DNA from: Ramicandelaber brevisporus
Taxonomy: Eukaryota > Kickxellomycota > Ramicandelaberales > Ramicandelaberaceae
NCBI GenBank assembly: GCA_025201865.1
Contig: MU602766.1
Coordinates: forward strand, 19,028-57,988
Reading direction: 5' to 3'
DNA length: 38,961 bases
Part shown: in pieces, positions 1 to 7,103 of the stretch
Position numbering within the stretch: position 1 is the stretch's first letter
Layout of the letters: each line of letters begins with the position of its first letter
Notes under the pieces: generated by a model
The model's input: only the letters and a program-made list of their open reading frames with translations
Database searches by the model: none
What the model was told of the DNA's origin: nothing
Program-made: the position numbers and the translations under genes

Positions 1-342
1 ATCAACTGCAACACCAACCAGAATCGCTAATCCCATAAGTCAGGTTCACTAAATGCCGCCATTGAATACACTCTATGTGGATGCCTTCAGCATTGATTGC
101 ATGTGTGCCACACTCTCTTTCTTGGCCAGAATGCCTCCAATGAGACCGCTTCTGGTCTGCCCGCTGTGAATGCTGCCCATGCCTTTTCCTTGGACAGCCC
201 ATGCGACCAGACCCAGTTTGAAGGAAGCTGGCCATTATTTGGAACCAACAACCAACCAATCCAACAATCGTTTGTTCATTCATTCCATCTCTTCTTTTTG
301 CTGTCTTGTTCTCCGCCTTTGTTTCTGTTTCCATTGTTCCTG
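1..342. other. Upstream region of the first F-box gene
   Basis: No gene is supported here. An open frame runs in from position 97 in phase with the downstream F-box gene, but its translation is Ser/Phe/Leu-rich and unlike the rest of the protein, so it is read as promoter and 5' leader. The last 60 bases before the ATG at 343 are pyrimidine-rich, as are the leaders of several other genes in this window. Confidence 0.5.
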
Positions 343-1941
343 ATGAGCACAACCACGTCAACTCGTTTACAGTCGTCTGCTGCTGAACGACTGCGTGTAT
401 GGGCATCAATGTATCCTGACTCACCGTCTGCGTGTGCGTTCAGACTGCCCGACCTTCCATTCGATCTGCTGCTCTACCTGACAGACTTTTTTGCACGCGA
501 AGAGGCTGTCTGTATCATCACAGTCAGCACAGGCTTTCACGACATCTTTGCGCGCTCCATCTGGCGTCACATTGTGCTGAACAACAGTGCCATTGACGTG
601 CATCCCGCTCGGAATTGCACATTTGAGCGATACACATTTGAGCCATCTGCATCATCGTGGTCTCGCTATGGGCATCTTGTGCAGTCTGTTCTTGTATTGC
701 GTGCAAATGATGATGCTATTCTCCAGCTTATTCCAAATGTCCGGCGTATTATACTCAATGTGGATCGTATGAACATTGACGTTGTCTTCTCCATTGTGTC
801 AAAACTGCGCAATCTTGTGAAAGTCCGCCTGTCCGCCAAACAGTACCGTCCACAGTTGATCGAGTCGATTGCTTCGTGGGCCAATAATGACAGCCGCAGT
901 GGTCATGTGCGTGTGATTGAACTGGCTCAAAGAGACCCGAGGGCCGACAATACTCACATTTTGGAATCAGTTCGCAAGCAACTCATTGATACAAACCGGG
1001 TTCGATATGGAATCTTCCACAGTTTCAAGGGCACGCTCAATCGTTCGTTGCTAGATGCAGTGTCATCATTGATTTTCAAGCTTGAAGTTAAGCAACCATC
1101 GAGCAAGTTTGCTACACTTGTGCATCGAGATCCTCCATGCACTGCTTTATTGAAACGCGAGCTTCTTGGAGATCCCACTGTTACCTTTTCACGTCTCCGT
1201 GAACTTCGTTTGTCAGTTTGCTGCCATGATCCAGCCAAGTTTGACTACTCGACTTTTACGCCTGAGCGGTTCCCCATTCTCAAGAAGCTGATGTTGCATA
1301 TCGAGAATTCTGAGTGTGATGCTAATCTGACAGACTCAGTCATAACAATCTTCTCGTCAACGTGGCATTCGCTGACCCACCTGTCTCTCCACGACATTCA
1401 CGACGAGAATATGTTACCGCAAGTGTTGGACCGTGTACCAAATCTCATCCGACTGAAGACTTATGGGCAATACAATGTTGACGTGATCGACACGATTGAC
1501 CGCCTTCCTCGCATCCAAGAACTCTCTATCATGTGCACCATTATCAAGAACTTGACGCTTGACCCTTCTGCTTTACACCAGCTTCCACTCCGCCGAACTC
1601 TCAAAGTCATTGAGCTTAACGCCACATTTGCCGTTATAGACCAGCTACGCTTCATGCTCGCTGCCAGTCCATGTCTCGAGTATGCGCGCTTTGATATTCG
1701 ATATTTGAATGTTCAGGGCAGCTCGGGTAGATTTACAGAGTTCCCCAAATGCAGATTGGTGACAAGTTTGGACATTGTGTGTCATAGCAGCAGCTTCGGC
1801 CAAGCTGATATTGTGGAATATGTGGAACTTTTCCCGAACCTGTGTAAGCTGAAGCTGGAGGAGTGTGAGGACAGTATCGATGAGAAAGTCCGATCGCACT
1901 TCCCCTCCTTAAACGTTGAAACCAAAGAAGCCTTTTGGTGA
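343..1941 (+). CDS. F-box protein with leucine-rich C-terminal region
   Basis: A 532-residue protein. Residues about 33-78 fit a divergent F-box: a leucine/proline-rich start (LPDLPFDLLLYL), an aromatic/acidic middle and a closing segment with IWRHIVL. F-box proteins link substrates to SCF ubiquitin ligases through Skp1; that role is inferred from the family. The remaining 450 residues hold irregular leucine-rich segments (for example LRELRLSV, LTHLSLHDI, LCKLKLEEC) resembling degenerate leucine-rich repeats that would bind the substrate. The ATG at 343 was chosen because it directly precedes the conserved part; the in-frame ATG at 97 adds 82 residues of unlikely sequence. It resembles in plan the gene at 12769-14463, suggesting a family in this genome. 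The substrate is unknown. Confidence 0.72.
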   Translation: MSTTTSTRLQSSAAERLRVWASMYPDSPSACAFRLPDLPFDLLLYLTDFFAREEAVCIITVSTGFHDIFARSIWRHIVLNNSAIDVHPARNCTFERYTFEPSASSWSRYGHLVQSVLVLRANDDAILQLIPNVRRIILNVDRMNIDVVFSIVSKLRNLVKVRLSAKQYRPQLIESIASWANNDSRSGHVRVIELAQRDPRADNTHILESVRKQLIDTNRVRYGIFHSFKGTLNRSLLDAVSSLIFKLEVKQPSSKFATLVHRDPPCTALLKRELLGDPTVTFSRLRELRLSVCCHDPAKFDYSTFTPERFPILKKLMLHIENSECDANLTDSVITIFSSTWHSLTHLSLHDIHDENMLPQVLDRVPNLIRLKTYGQYNVDVIDTIDRLPRIQELSIMCTIIKNLTLDPSALHQLPLRRTLKVIELNATFAVIDQLRFMLAASPCLEYARFDIRYLNVQGSSGRFTEFPKCRLVTSLDIVCHSSSFGQADIVEYVELFPNLCKLKLEECEDSIDEKVRSHFPSLNVETKEAFW

Positions 1942-1965
1942 CTATGATTATACCTATTAGTTATC

Positions 1966-1971
1966 AATAAA
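1966..1971 (+). terminator. Poly(A) signal AATAAA
   Basis: A canonical AATAAA hexamer lies 24 bp after the F-box stop codon. The next ATG on the same strand is at 2040, so cleavage of this transcript and initiation of the next are packed into 98 bp. Confidence 0.6.
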
Positions 1972-2039
1972 AGCATAGCAACTGTCTTTTCCATATCCTT
2001 CGCACCTTCGTTGACTATGGTTTTTTTCTTTTGAGAGCA

Positions 2040-2606
2040 ATGTCCAACCTAGCTCGCTATTCCGCTTTCAAGAAAAATACATTCAAAAATTCTTTTAACA
2101 AATACAAGCTCGAAATGGCAAAACCAGCTGGTCAACACAAACCACAGCGCGATGCTGCTGCCACCACTGCCGACGAGGCAGAGCCACAGTCTGTCGAGAT
2201 CTCCACTGCTCCCACCTCGGCCAAGTCCAGGAAACCTTCAGCAGGCAGCGGGAATGGCAAAAAGGGCAAGCAGTTTGCGGATAACGACTTCATGATGAGT
2301 CTCATTGACCAACTTGGCGATAATGTCGCGCAAAAGGCAACTGAGAAGTTGGAGCGAAAGAGAAAGGTTGAAGCATTGGTTGAAGAGCGGGAAGCTAAGC
2401 GGGCAGAAAAGAAGGCCAGCAAGCCATCCAGGTTAGAAGCGGCAAAGGAAAAGATTCGGACGCAAAAGACATCTTCCAAATCCAAGGCCATTTCTCCAGC
2501 AGCAGCAACGGCAGCCACAGCAAAAGCAGCATCTGTATCGACATCTGCAAAGTCAGCCGAGCCACCTAAAAAGAAGAAGGCCAAGAAGAGTGTATCCTTC
2601 GCCTAA
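2040..2606 (+). CDS. LOC1: Loc1-like ribosome biogenesis protein
   Basis: A 188-residue, strongly basic, coiled and disordered protein. From about residue 73 the order of elements matches yeast Loc1: a GKKGKQFADNDF segment, a short SLIDQLGD stretch, a charged helix (KLERKRKVEALVEEREAKR), then Lys-rich sequence ending in KKSVSFA, very close to the Loc1 C-terminus (KVSFAQ). Loc1 is a nucleolar RNA-binding protein needed for 60S subunit maturation and, in yeast, ASH1 mRNA localisation. The start at 2040 is the first ATG; a second candidate is at 2115 (MAKPAG). The N-terminal 35 residues (Phe/Lys/Asn-rich) and the Ala-rich stretch near residue 160 are specific to this copy. The assignment rests on recalled family sequence and motif order, not a search. 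Confidence 0.72.
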   Translation: MSNLARYSAFKKNTFKNSFNKYKLEMAKPAGQHKPQRDAAATTADEAEPQSVEISTAPTSAKSRKPSAGSGNGKKGKQFADNDFMMSLIDQLGDNVAQKATEKLERKRKVEALVEEREAKRAEKKASKPSRLEAAKEKIRTQKTSSKSKAISPAAATAATAKAASVSTSAKSAEPPKKKKAKKSVSFA

Positions 2607-2645
2607 ACACTACATTCGTTTGTTCTTTCAATTCATTCTTTTCAC

Positions 2646-2656
2646 ATTAAATTAAA
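2646..2656 (+). terminator. Tandem ATTAAA poly(A) signals after LOC1
   Basis: Two overlapping ATTAAA hexamers (2646-2651 and 2651-2656) lie about 40 bp after the LOC1 stop, in the 91-bp gap before the convergent NDUFA12 stop. Confidence 0.45.
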
Positions 2657-2697
2657 AATGGCATTAGAGCATCTTCATTTCTTTACACAGTCCGCAT

Positions 2698-3129
2698 TTA
2701 GTTGGTAGAAACACGTTCCTGAACAGCTGGCTGCCACGATGCATACTTTGGAGCCGTGGTGTTGTACGGACGATACGCCTGTGGCGTTCCGGTGTAGTTG
2801 AATGCGCCAACAGCTCCATTCTGCCACGCGTGAATCATAGGCACATTCTCGGCCGTTGGGCTCACGTTCGACTTCTTTGTGAGCCAGCGATTCCACTCCG
2901 GTGGGATCATTGATGGATCAAATGTGCTGTCGTTTTTGGGCAAAACCCAGCGTTCACGCCAGTTCTGTTCCTCGTAGTTTTCGTAGTACTTGTTGCCCTG
3001 TGCATCAGTGCCAATGAGAGTGCCGGCCTTGAAATCGCTCAACGTCAAAAGAACCTTGAACATGTCGCGGACGCCAACCTGGCGAGTGTTGCGCAGAACA
3101 CGACCGATAGTCAGCGCGCGGTTGCTCAT
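2698..3129 (-). CDS. NDUFA12: NADH:ubiquinone oxidoreductase subunit NDUFA12 (B17.2-type)
   Basis: A 143-residue protein of the NDUFA12 family, a supernumerary subunit of mitochondrial respiratory complex I on the matrix arm. Diagnostic segments are GTLIGTDAQGNKYYENYEE near residue 38, the WRERWVLP motif, DPSMIPPEWNRWL, and a tail with TGTPQAYRPYNTTAPKYASW. Length fits the family (about 140 residues). The longer open frame upstream reads into promoter sequence, so the ATG at 3129 (MSNRALTIG) was chosen; it is the point where the family similarity begins. The gene is divergent from the transporter at 3490 and convergent with LOC1. Presence of this gene implies that the organism retains complex I. 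Confidence 0.93.
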   Translation of the reverse strand: MSNRALTIGRVLRNTRQVGVRDMFKVLLTLSDFKAGTLIGTDAQGNKYYENYEEQNWRERWVLPKNDSTFDPSMIPPEWNRWLTKKSNVSPTAENVPMIHAWQNGAVGAFNYTGTPQAYRPYNTTAPKYASWQPAVQERVSTN

Positions 3130-3258
3130 CGCTTGTGATAAAAAAGAAAAGAGAAAGAAATAGAAACGGTTCTTTTTTTTACTGCGTGGATTTACGGGGT
3201 GGAGTTTGAGACCACACGGGAGTGATTTGTGTGGCAGGCGTGCAGACGGGCGGGCGGA

Positions 3259-3302
3259 CGAGCAAACGAGCAAACGAGCGAACGAACAAACGAGTGAACG
3301 AG
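3259..3302. repeat. 8-bp tandem array, CGAGCAAA-type
   Basis: Five and a half copies of an octamer: CGAGCAAA twice, then CGAGCGAA, CGAACAAA, CGAGTGAA and a final CGAG. The array sits in the divergent promoter, nearer to NDUFA12. Confidence 0.85.
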
Positions 3303-3389
3303 ACTCTTTTTTTCTGCTTGCGTAACCGACCAACCGCATACACACATACACTCACACTTTTTGTAGCTATTTTGACAATTTTGTCGTTC

Positions 3390-3456
3390 GCCTGCTTGCC
3401 CGTCTGCCTGCTTGCCCGTCCGATTGCTTTCTCGCCTGTTCGCCTGCTCGCCTGCT
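3390..3456. repeat. Direct repeats, GCCTGCTTGCCCGTC and CGCCTGCT-type
   Basis: A 15-bp sequence occurs at 3390-3404 and again at 3406-3420 (16-bp period). It is followed at 3433-3456 by three octamers, CGCCTGTT, CGCCTGCT and CGCCTGCT. These lie just upstream of the transporter ATG and are probably in its leader. Confidence 0.8.
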
Positions 3457-3489
3457 CCACTGTTGTATCGGTTCACACTCTTTTGAGCT

Positions 3490-4962
3490 ATGGCTGCATA
3501 CGAGACTGCCGGTCGGTACCGTGTGGGTTTGGCACTGCTGTTTGCGGTGGTGTTGATATGGGTCGGCTCATCGTATTTGATGCACAGCATCTTTGGCGAG
3601 CAAGCCTTCAACAAGCCATTCTTCATCACCTACGTCAATACTGCATCGCTATCCTTGCACCTTGTCATCTACTTTGTGCGCACGAAATTCTCATCCAGCA
3701 AAGCAGCAAAGAATGCAGGTTTGAGCGGCAGCGACGGCAACAACAACAGCGACAGCAACAGCAACGGTGCTGAAGCATCAGAGACAGCACCATTGCTGGC
3801 GCCAGTAAGGGCGATTGCCTCGCACTCCATTCACAGATCGCCATCGACACTCTCGATTTCTGTCGTTCCGACCTCGGCGGCTACGCAATCGACCGCAGCA
3901 ATGGTGTCAGCAGGTATTGTGTCAGCAGCATCTACTCCGCAGCCACAGCCGCAGTCCACTTCCATCTCCACTTCCCTCGAATCTGGCCAATCGCCACTGC
4001 CATCTATTGCGATTCCCAACTCCGGCTCAGACCCCGCATTTCTGGCAGCAGCAGCGAGCGAACCAGAAGCAGAGAGTGATATTAATCTCGCCCCGCTGAC
4101 GTTTGTGGAGACTGCCAAAGTGAGCGCTGCATTCTGCTTGACTTGGTTTGCCGCTAACAGCGCATCCAACAGCTCTTTGGCGTACACAACAGTTGCCAAC
4201 AGCACAATCCTGAGCTCGACCTCTGGCATCTTTACGCTAATGCTCGGTGCATACGTTGGAACCGAGTCGTTTGTAGTCAGCAAGCTCGCAGCAGTTGCAT
4301 CGAGTTTCATTGGAGTGTACTTGGTATGCAACGCAACTCCTCAACAAGCCAGCATCGATCCTACTTTGTCATTGTCATCGGTATCGTCGCCATCATCGTC
4401 ATCTCTAGCAGCGATCAGCGCAATGAACGAAATAACACCAACCATGATTGGCAACGGATTAGCGTTGCTTGGCGCAGTCCTGTATGCGGCATACACAACT
4501 CTTCTCAAAGTTCGCGTCGGCGATGAGCGCCGCATCAACACTCCTCTCTTTCTCGGCATGGTCGGCGTGTTCAACACGGTCTTCTTGTGGCTCTGGCTTG
4601 CTCTAATGCACTACACTGGCATCGAGCCATTCGAATGGCCGCCATCTGCCCACATCTGGGGAATGATTATTGTAAACGCATTGATTGGTACGTTTTTGTC
4701 GGATCTGTGCTGGATGCTTGCAATGCTGATGACATCGCCATTGGTAACGACACTGGGATTGTCGCTGACGATTCCGCTTGCCCTGTTTGGTGATGTTGTG
4801 TTTAAACATGCGATACTGCCGCCATCATATTGGGTGGGCAGCTTTTTGGTTGTGATTGGATTTATTGCGATTAACTTGTCAGAGCAGCAGATTGAGGATG
4901 CCATAAGTAAGGTTGCAATCTGGCGTAGAATACCAACTACAGCGGCGAGTGATCACCAATAA
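3490..4962 (+). CDS. SLC35F5/Thi74-type drug/metabolite transporter family protein
   Basis: A 490-residue multispanning membrane protein. Residues 10-65 hold two helices with the YETAGRYRVGL start, a WVGSSYLMHSIF segment and the FNKPFFITYVNT motif typical of the SLC35F5 / yeast Thi74-YML018C branch of the drug/metabolite transporter superfamily. After a long Ser/Ala/Pro-rich hydrophilic loop (residues about 72-205) the remaining eight helices follow, including an NSSLAYTTVANSTILSSTSG segment, the usual helix of the family before the second half, and a C-terminal run LSLTIPLALFGDVVFKHA. Family members sit in vacuolar or Golgi membranes; the substrate is not established. The oversized loop between helices 2 and 3, and a second Ser-rich insert near residue 295, are unusual but common in proteins of this genome. 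Confidence 0.85.
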   Translation: MAAYETAGRYRVGLALLFAVVLIWVGSSYLMHSIFGEQAFNKPFFITYVNTASLSLHLVIYFVRTKFSSSKAAKNAGLSGSDGNNNSDSNSNGAEASETAPLLAPVRAIASHSIHRSPSTLSISVVPTSAATQSTAAMVSAGIVSAASTPQPQPQSTSISTSLESGQSPLPSIAIPNSGSDPAFLAAAASEPEAESDINLAPLTFVETAKVSAAFCLTWFAANSASNSSLAYTTVANSTILSSTSGIFTLMLGAYVGTESFVVSKLAAVASSFIGVYLVCNATPQQASIDPTLSLSSVSSPSSSSLAAISAMNEITPTMIGNGLALLGAVLYAAYTTLLKVRVGDERRINTPLFLGMVGVFNTVFLWLWLALMHYTGIEPFEWPPSAHIWGMIIVNALIGTFLSDLCWMLAMLMTSPLVTTLGLSLTIPLALFGDVVFKHAILPPSYWVGSFLVVIGFIAINLSEQQIEDAISKVAIWRRIPTTAASDHQ

Positions 4963-5438
4963 TTCGATTGTTAATCATCGATACGATATCACTTTTTATT
5001 ACTATTCATCATTATTATTATTCATTTTCATCCCTTTCATTCCTTATTTTTTTTTCCAGCTCTTCGTTATTCTTTTCTTTTTTTATTTAAAACCTGGGAC
5101 ATTATTCAAAAAAAAAATAAAAAAAAACCTGGGACATTATTCAATGCCTCATTAGCTGAGATTGCTGATGTCAGCATTCTGTAGATTGCTTGCAAAGGAG
5201 ATCGTCATCTTTGTTCTTTTTTTTTTACTTTTTACAATCTCATTTTAAGGGGGAATGTCATGTCGGCAGCGGCAAAAGCGGCGGCGACATCGGCTTCAAA
5301 CTCGGTGACTGCCTTTGGCAAACCTCGCTCCATCAAACTCATTCCCTTCCTCTCATAAATACACTCTCTCTCGCTCTCGCTCTCACACTCACATACACGC
5401 TTTCTTTCTCTCTTTCTCTATCCCCCAAAGTTTGTAAC
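4963..5438. promoter_or_regulatory. Intergenic region and chitinase promoter/leader
   Basis: It holds the 3' end of the transporter transcript (T-rich) and the chitinase promoter. A TATA-like ATAAATA lies at 5355-5361, about 80 bp before the ATG, followed by a pure pyrimidine/CA leader (CTCTCT and TTTCTCTC runs). A 19-bp direct repeat at 5091-5144 is listed separately. Confidence 0.5.
5091..5144. repeat. 19-bp direct repeat, 35-bp period
   Basis: The 19-bp sequence AACCTGGGACATTATTCAA occurs at 5091-5109 and 5126-5144, separated by an A-rich 16-bp spacer. It looks like a short recent tandem duplication in the 3' region of the transporter gene. Confidence 0.9.
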
Positions 5439-7007
5439 ATGAAGTACCTTATCACATCGGTGGCGTTTCTGCAAGTGTTTACAGCAACTGTAGCTGTAAT
5501 GATTGACTTTGCCCAACCTGTATTGGCCGGTCACGCTTCTACAAAGAAATTCCAGAGGTGGAAGCATAACTCGCCTTCTCATCTTGCGTTGTCTCCACTT
5601 TCATCTGCTGCTTCCACTTCCAAACGTCATCCTTTTGATCAACACGTCTTTCGTCAACAACTACCACAGCAACACCAACAGCAACACCAACAAGAATACG
5701 AACGTGAACGCGAACGCGAACGTGAACGCGATATGGCAGACCAATCCTTGGGTGAGTCCGCTTACTACAGCAAACAGCAACCTCCAATTACTGAGCGTCC
5801 AGCACGCAAACCCCACGTCATTGCGTATTACACGTCCTGGTCCATCTACGCCCGCAACTTCCAGCCTGCCGACATCCACTCCGAGCATCTCACTCATCTC
5901 CTCTACGCGTTTGCCAATGTGACTCCCGACGGAGAAATTGCGCTCGGTGACCGCTGGGCCGATATCGACAAGCCATTCCCAGGAGACAACCCTCAGCAAC
6001 AACCGCCTCCGCCATTCATGGGTGCCATTGGCCAGATCAACAATCCGAATGGCCCTGTCCGCCGTCGTAACCCGCATCTACGCACGTTGATCTCAGTGGG
6101 TGGATGGACCTGGTCTCGCAACTTTTCAAACACACTGGCCACGCCTGCTAGTCGAGAGAAGTTTGCAAACTCATGTATTGCGTTCATGACACAGTATGGA
6201 TTCAACGGCATTGATATTGACTTTGAATATCCGGTTGAAGGCGGCATTGAAGGAATGCCACATCGTCCAGATGATGCCATCAACCTCGCAAGCTTCATGG
6301 CATTGCTGCGCTCGAAACTCGATGCCCTGAGTGCCCAAACCAAGCGCAAGTACGATTTGATGATGGCGGTGAGTGCAAACCCAAAGAACATCCACCATTA
6401 CATTGTTGGTCCCGACGGCAGCAGCCCACTCAAAACTCTCGCCAAGGTATGTGACACAATCAACATTATGGCCTATGATTTTGCAGGTTCTTGGTCGAGC
6501 CACACTGGTCACCAAGCATCGTTGTTTGCGCCATCATTTGACCCCAAATTCTTTAGTGGTCACCAGGCCGTCAACCTGTTTGTGGCAGGCGGTGCACCTC
6601 CCGAAAAGCTTGCAGTTGGTGTTCCTTTCTATGGTCGTGGCTTTGCTCAAGTTCGCCAAGAACCACATCGCAAGGAACAGCAAGTCGGTCTGAACTGTGA
6701 GTTCCATGGAAGCCCCCAGGGATCGTGGGAGCAAGGCGTGTTTGATTATGCACATATTGCTCGTGAGCATTTGCAGCCCGGTTCAGGGTATGTGAGATAC
6801 TGGGATCCAACCGCAAAGGCGCCGTTTTTGTTCAGTGAGAGCCAGCGTGTGTTTATTAGTTATGACGATGAGGCAGCTATTGCGGAGAAGACAAAATATG
6901 TGGTGGAGAGAAGATTGGGTGGAGTGTTTGCATGGGAGTTGTCCAATGATCGAAATGCAGTTTTACTCAATTCTATTAGCAAGACTCTTCACCATAAGAC
7001 TTCTTAA
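5439..7007 (+). CDS. Secreted GH18 chitinase
   Basis: A 522-residue glycoside hydrolase family 18 protein, which cleaves beta-1,4-N-acetylglucosamine polymers in the wall or medium. Residues 1-31 form a signal peptide or membrane anchor. A low-complexity region follows with His/Gln repeats and six Glu-Arg pairs (around 5698-5730). The catalytic domain starts near residue 125 (HVIAYYTSW). The hallmark DxxDxDxE motif is intact: FNGIDIDFEYP, with acid catalyst Glu263 and Asp259 and Asp261. SVGGWTWS (substrate-binding strand) and NIMAYDFAGSW are also present, and the domain closes with GGVFAWELSND. No carbohydrate-binding module is visible. The ATG at 5439 was chosen over the upstream open frame, which begins at TTG and reads through the pyrimidine leader. 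Role could be wall remodelling or nutrition. Confidence 0.93.
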   Translation: MKYLITSVAFLQVFTATVAVMIDFAQPVLAGHASTKKFQRWKHNSPSHLALSPLSSAASTSKRHPFDQHVFRQQLPQQHQQQHQQEYERERERERERDMADQSLGESAYYSKQQPPITERPARKPHVIAYYTSWSIYARNFQPADIHSEHLTHLLYAFANVTPDGEIALGDRWADIDKPFPGDNPQQQPPPPFMGAIGQINNPNGPVRRRNPHLRTLISVGGWTWSRNFSNTLATPASREKFANSCIAFMTQYGFNGIDIDFEYPVEGGIEGMPHRPDDAINLASFMALLRSKLDALSAQTKRKYDLMMAVSANPKNIHHYIVGPDGSSPLKTLAKVCDTINIMAYDFAGSWSSHTGHQASLFAPSFDPKFFSGHQAVNLFVAGGAPPEKLAVGVPFYGRGFAQVRQEPHRKEQQVGLNCEFHGSPQGSWEQGVFDYAHIAREHLQPGSGYVRYWDPTAKAPFLFSESQRVFISYDDEAAIAEKTKYVVERRLGGVFAWELSNDRNAVLLNSISKTLHHKTS

Positions 7008-7061
7008 ACTTTTGTTCTTTTTGTTCTTTTTGTGATTTTTTTTAAAGCCACTCTATGTTCT

Positions 7062-7067
7062 ATTAAA
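7062..7067 (+). terminator. ATTAAA poly(A) signal after the chitinase
   Basis: An ATTAAA hexamer 55 bp after the chitinase stop, in the 96-bp gap before the convergent coiled-coil gene. Confidence 0.4.
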
Positions 7068-7103
7068 TCGAAGACAATGGAGTGTTAGCAATGGCAAGTC
7101 TGT

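Larger units (their letters stand above)
3130..3489. promoter_or_regulatory. Shared divergent promoter, NDUFA12 / SLC35F5-like
   Basis: This 360-bp interval must hold both promoters. It contains an 8-bp repeat array on one side and a second, different 8-bp/16-bp repeat cluster on the other (listed separately), with a 12-bp inverted repeat GACAATTTTGTC at 3374-3385 between them. No TATA box is evident. Confidence 0.55.

Noticed and set aside
97-342. N-terminal extension of the first F-box protein from an upstream ATG
   Set aside because: The 82 added residues are Ser/Phe/Leu-rich leader-like sequence, and the conserved part begins after the ATG at 343.
5190-5438. Chitinase extension upstream of the signal peptide
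   Set aside because: It begins with TTG and translates the pyrimidine leader into Ser/Leu/Thr repeats; the signal peptide starts at 5439.
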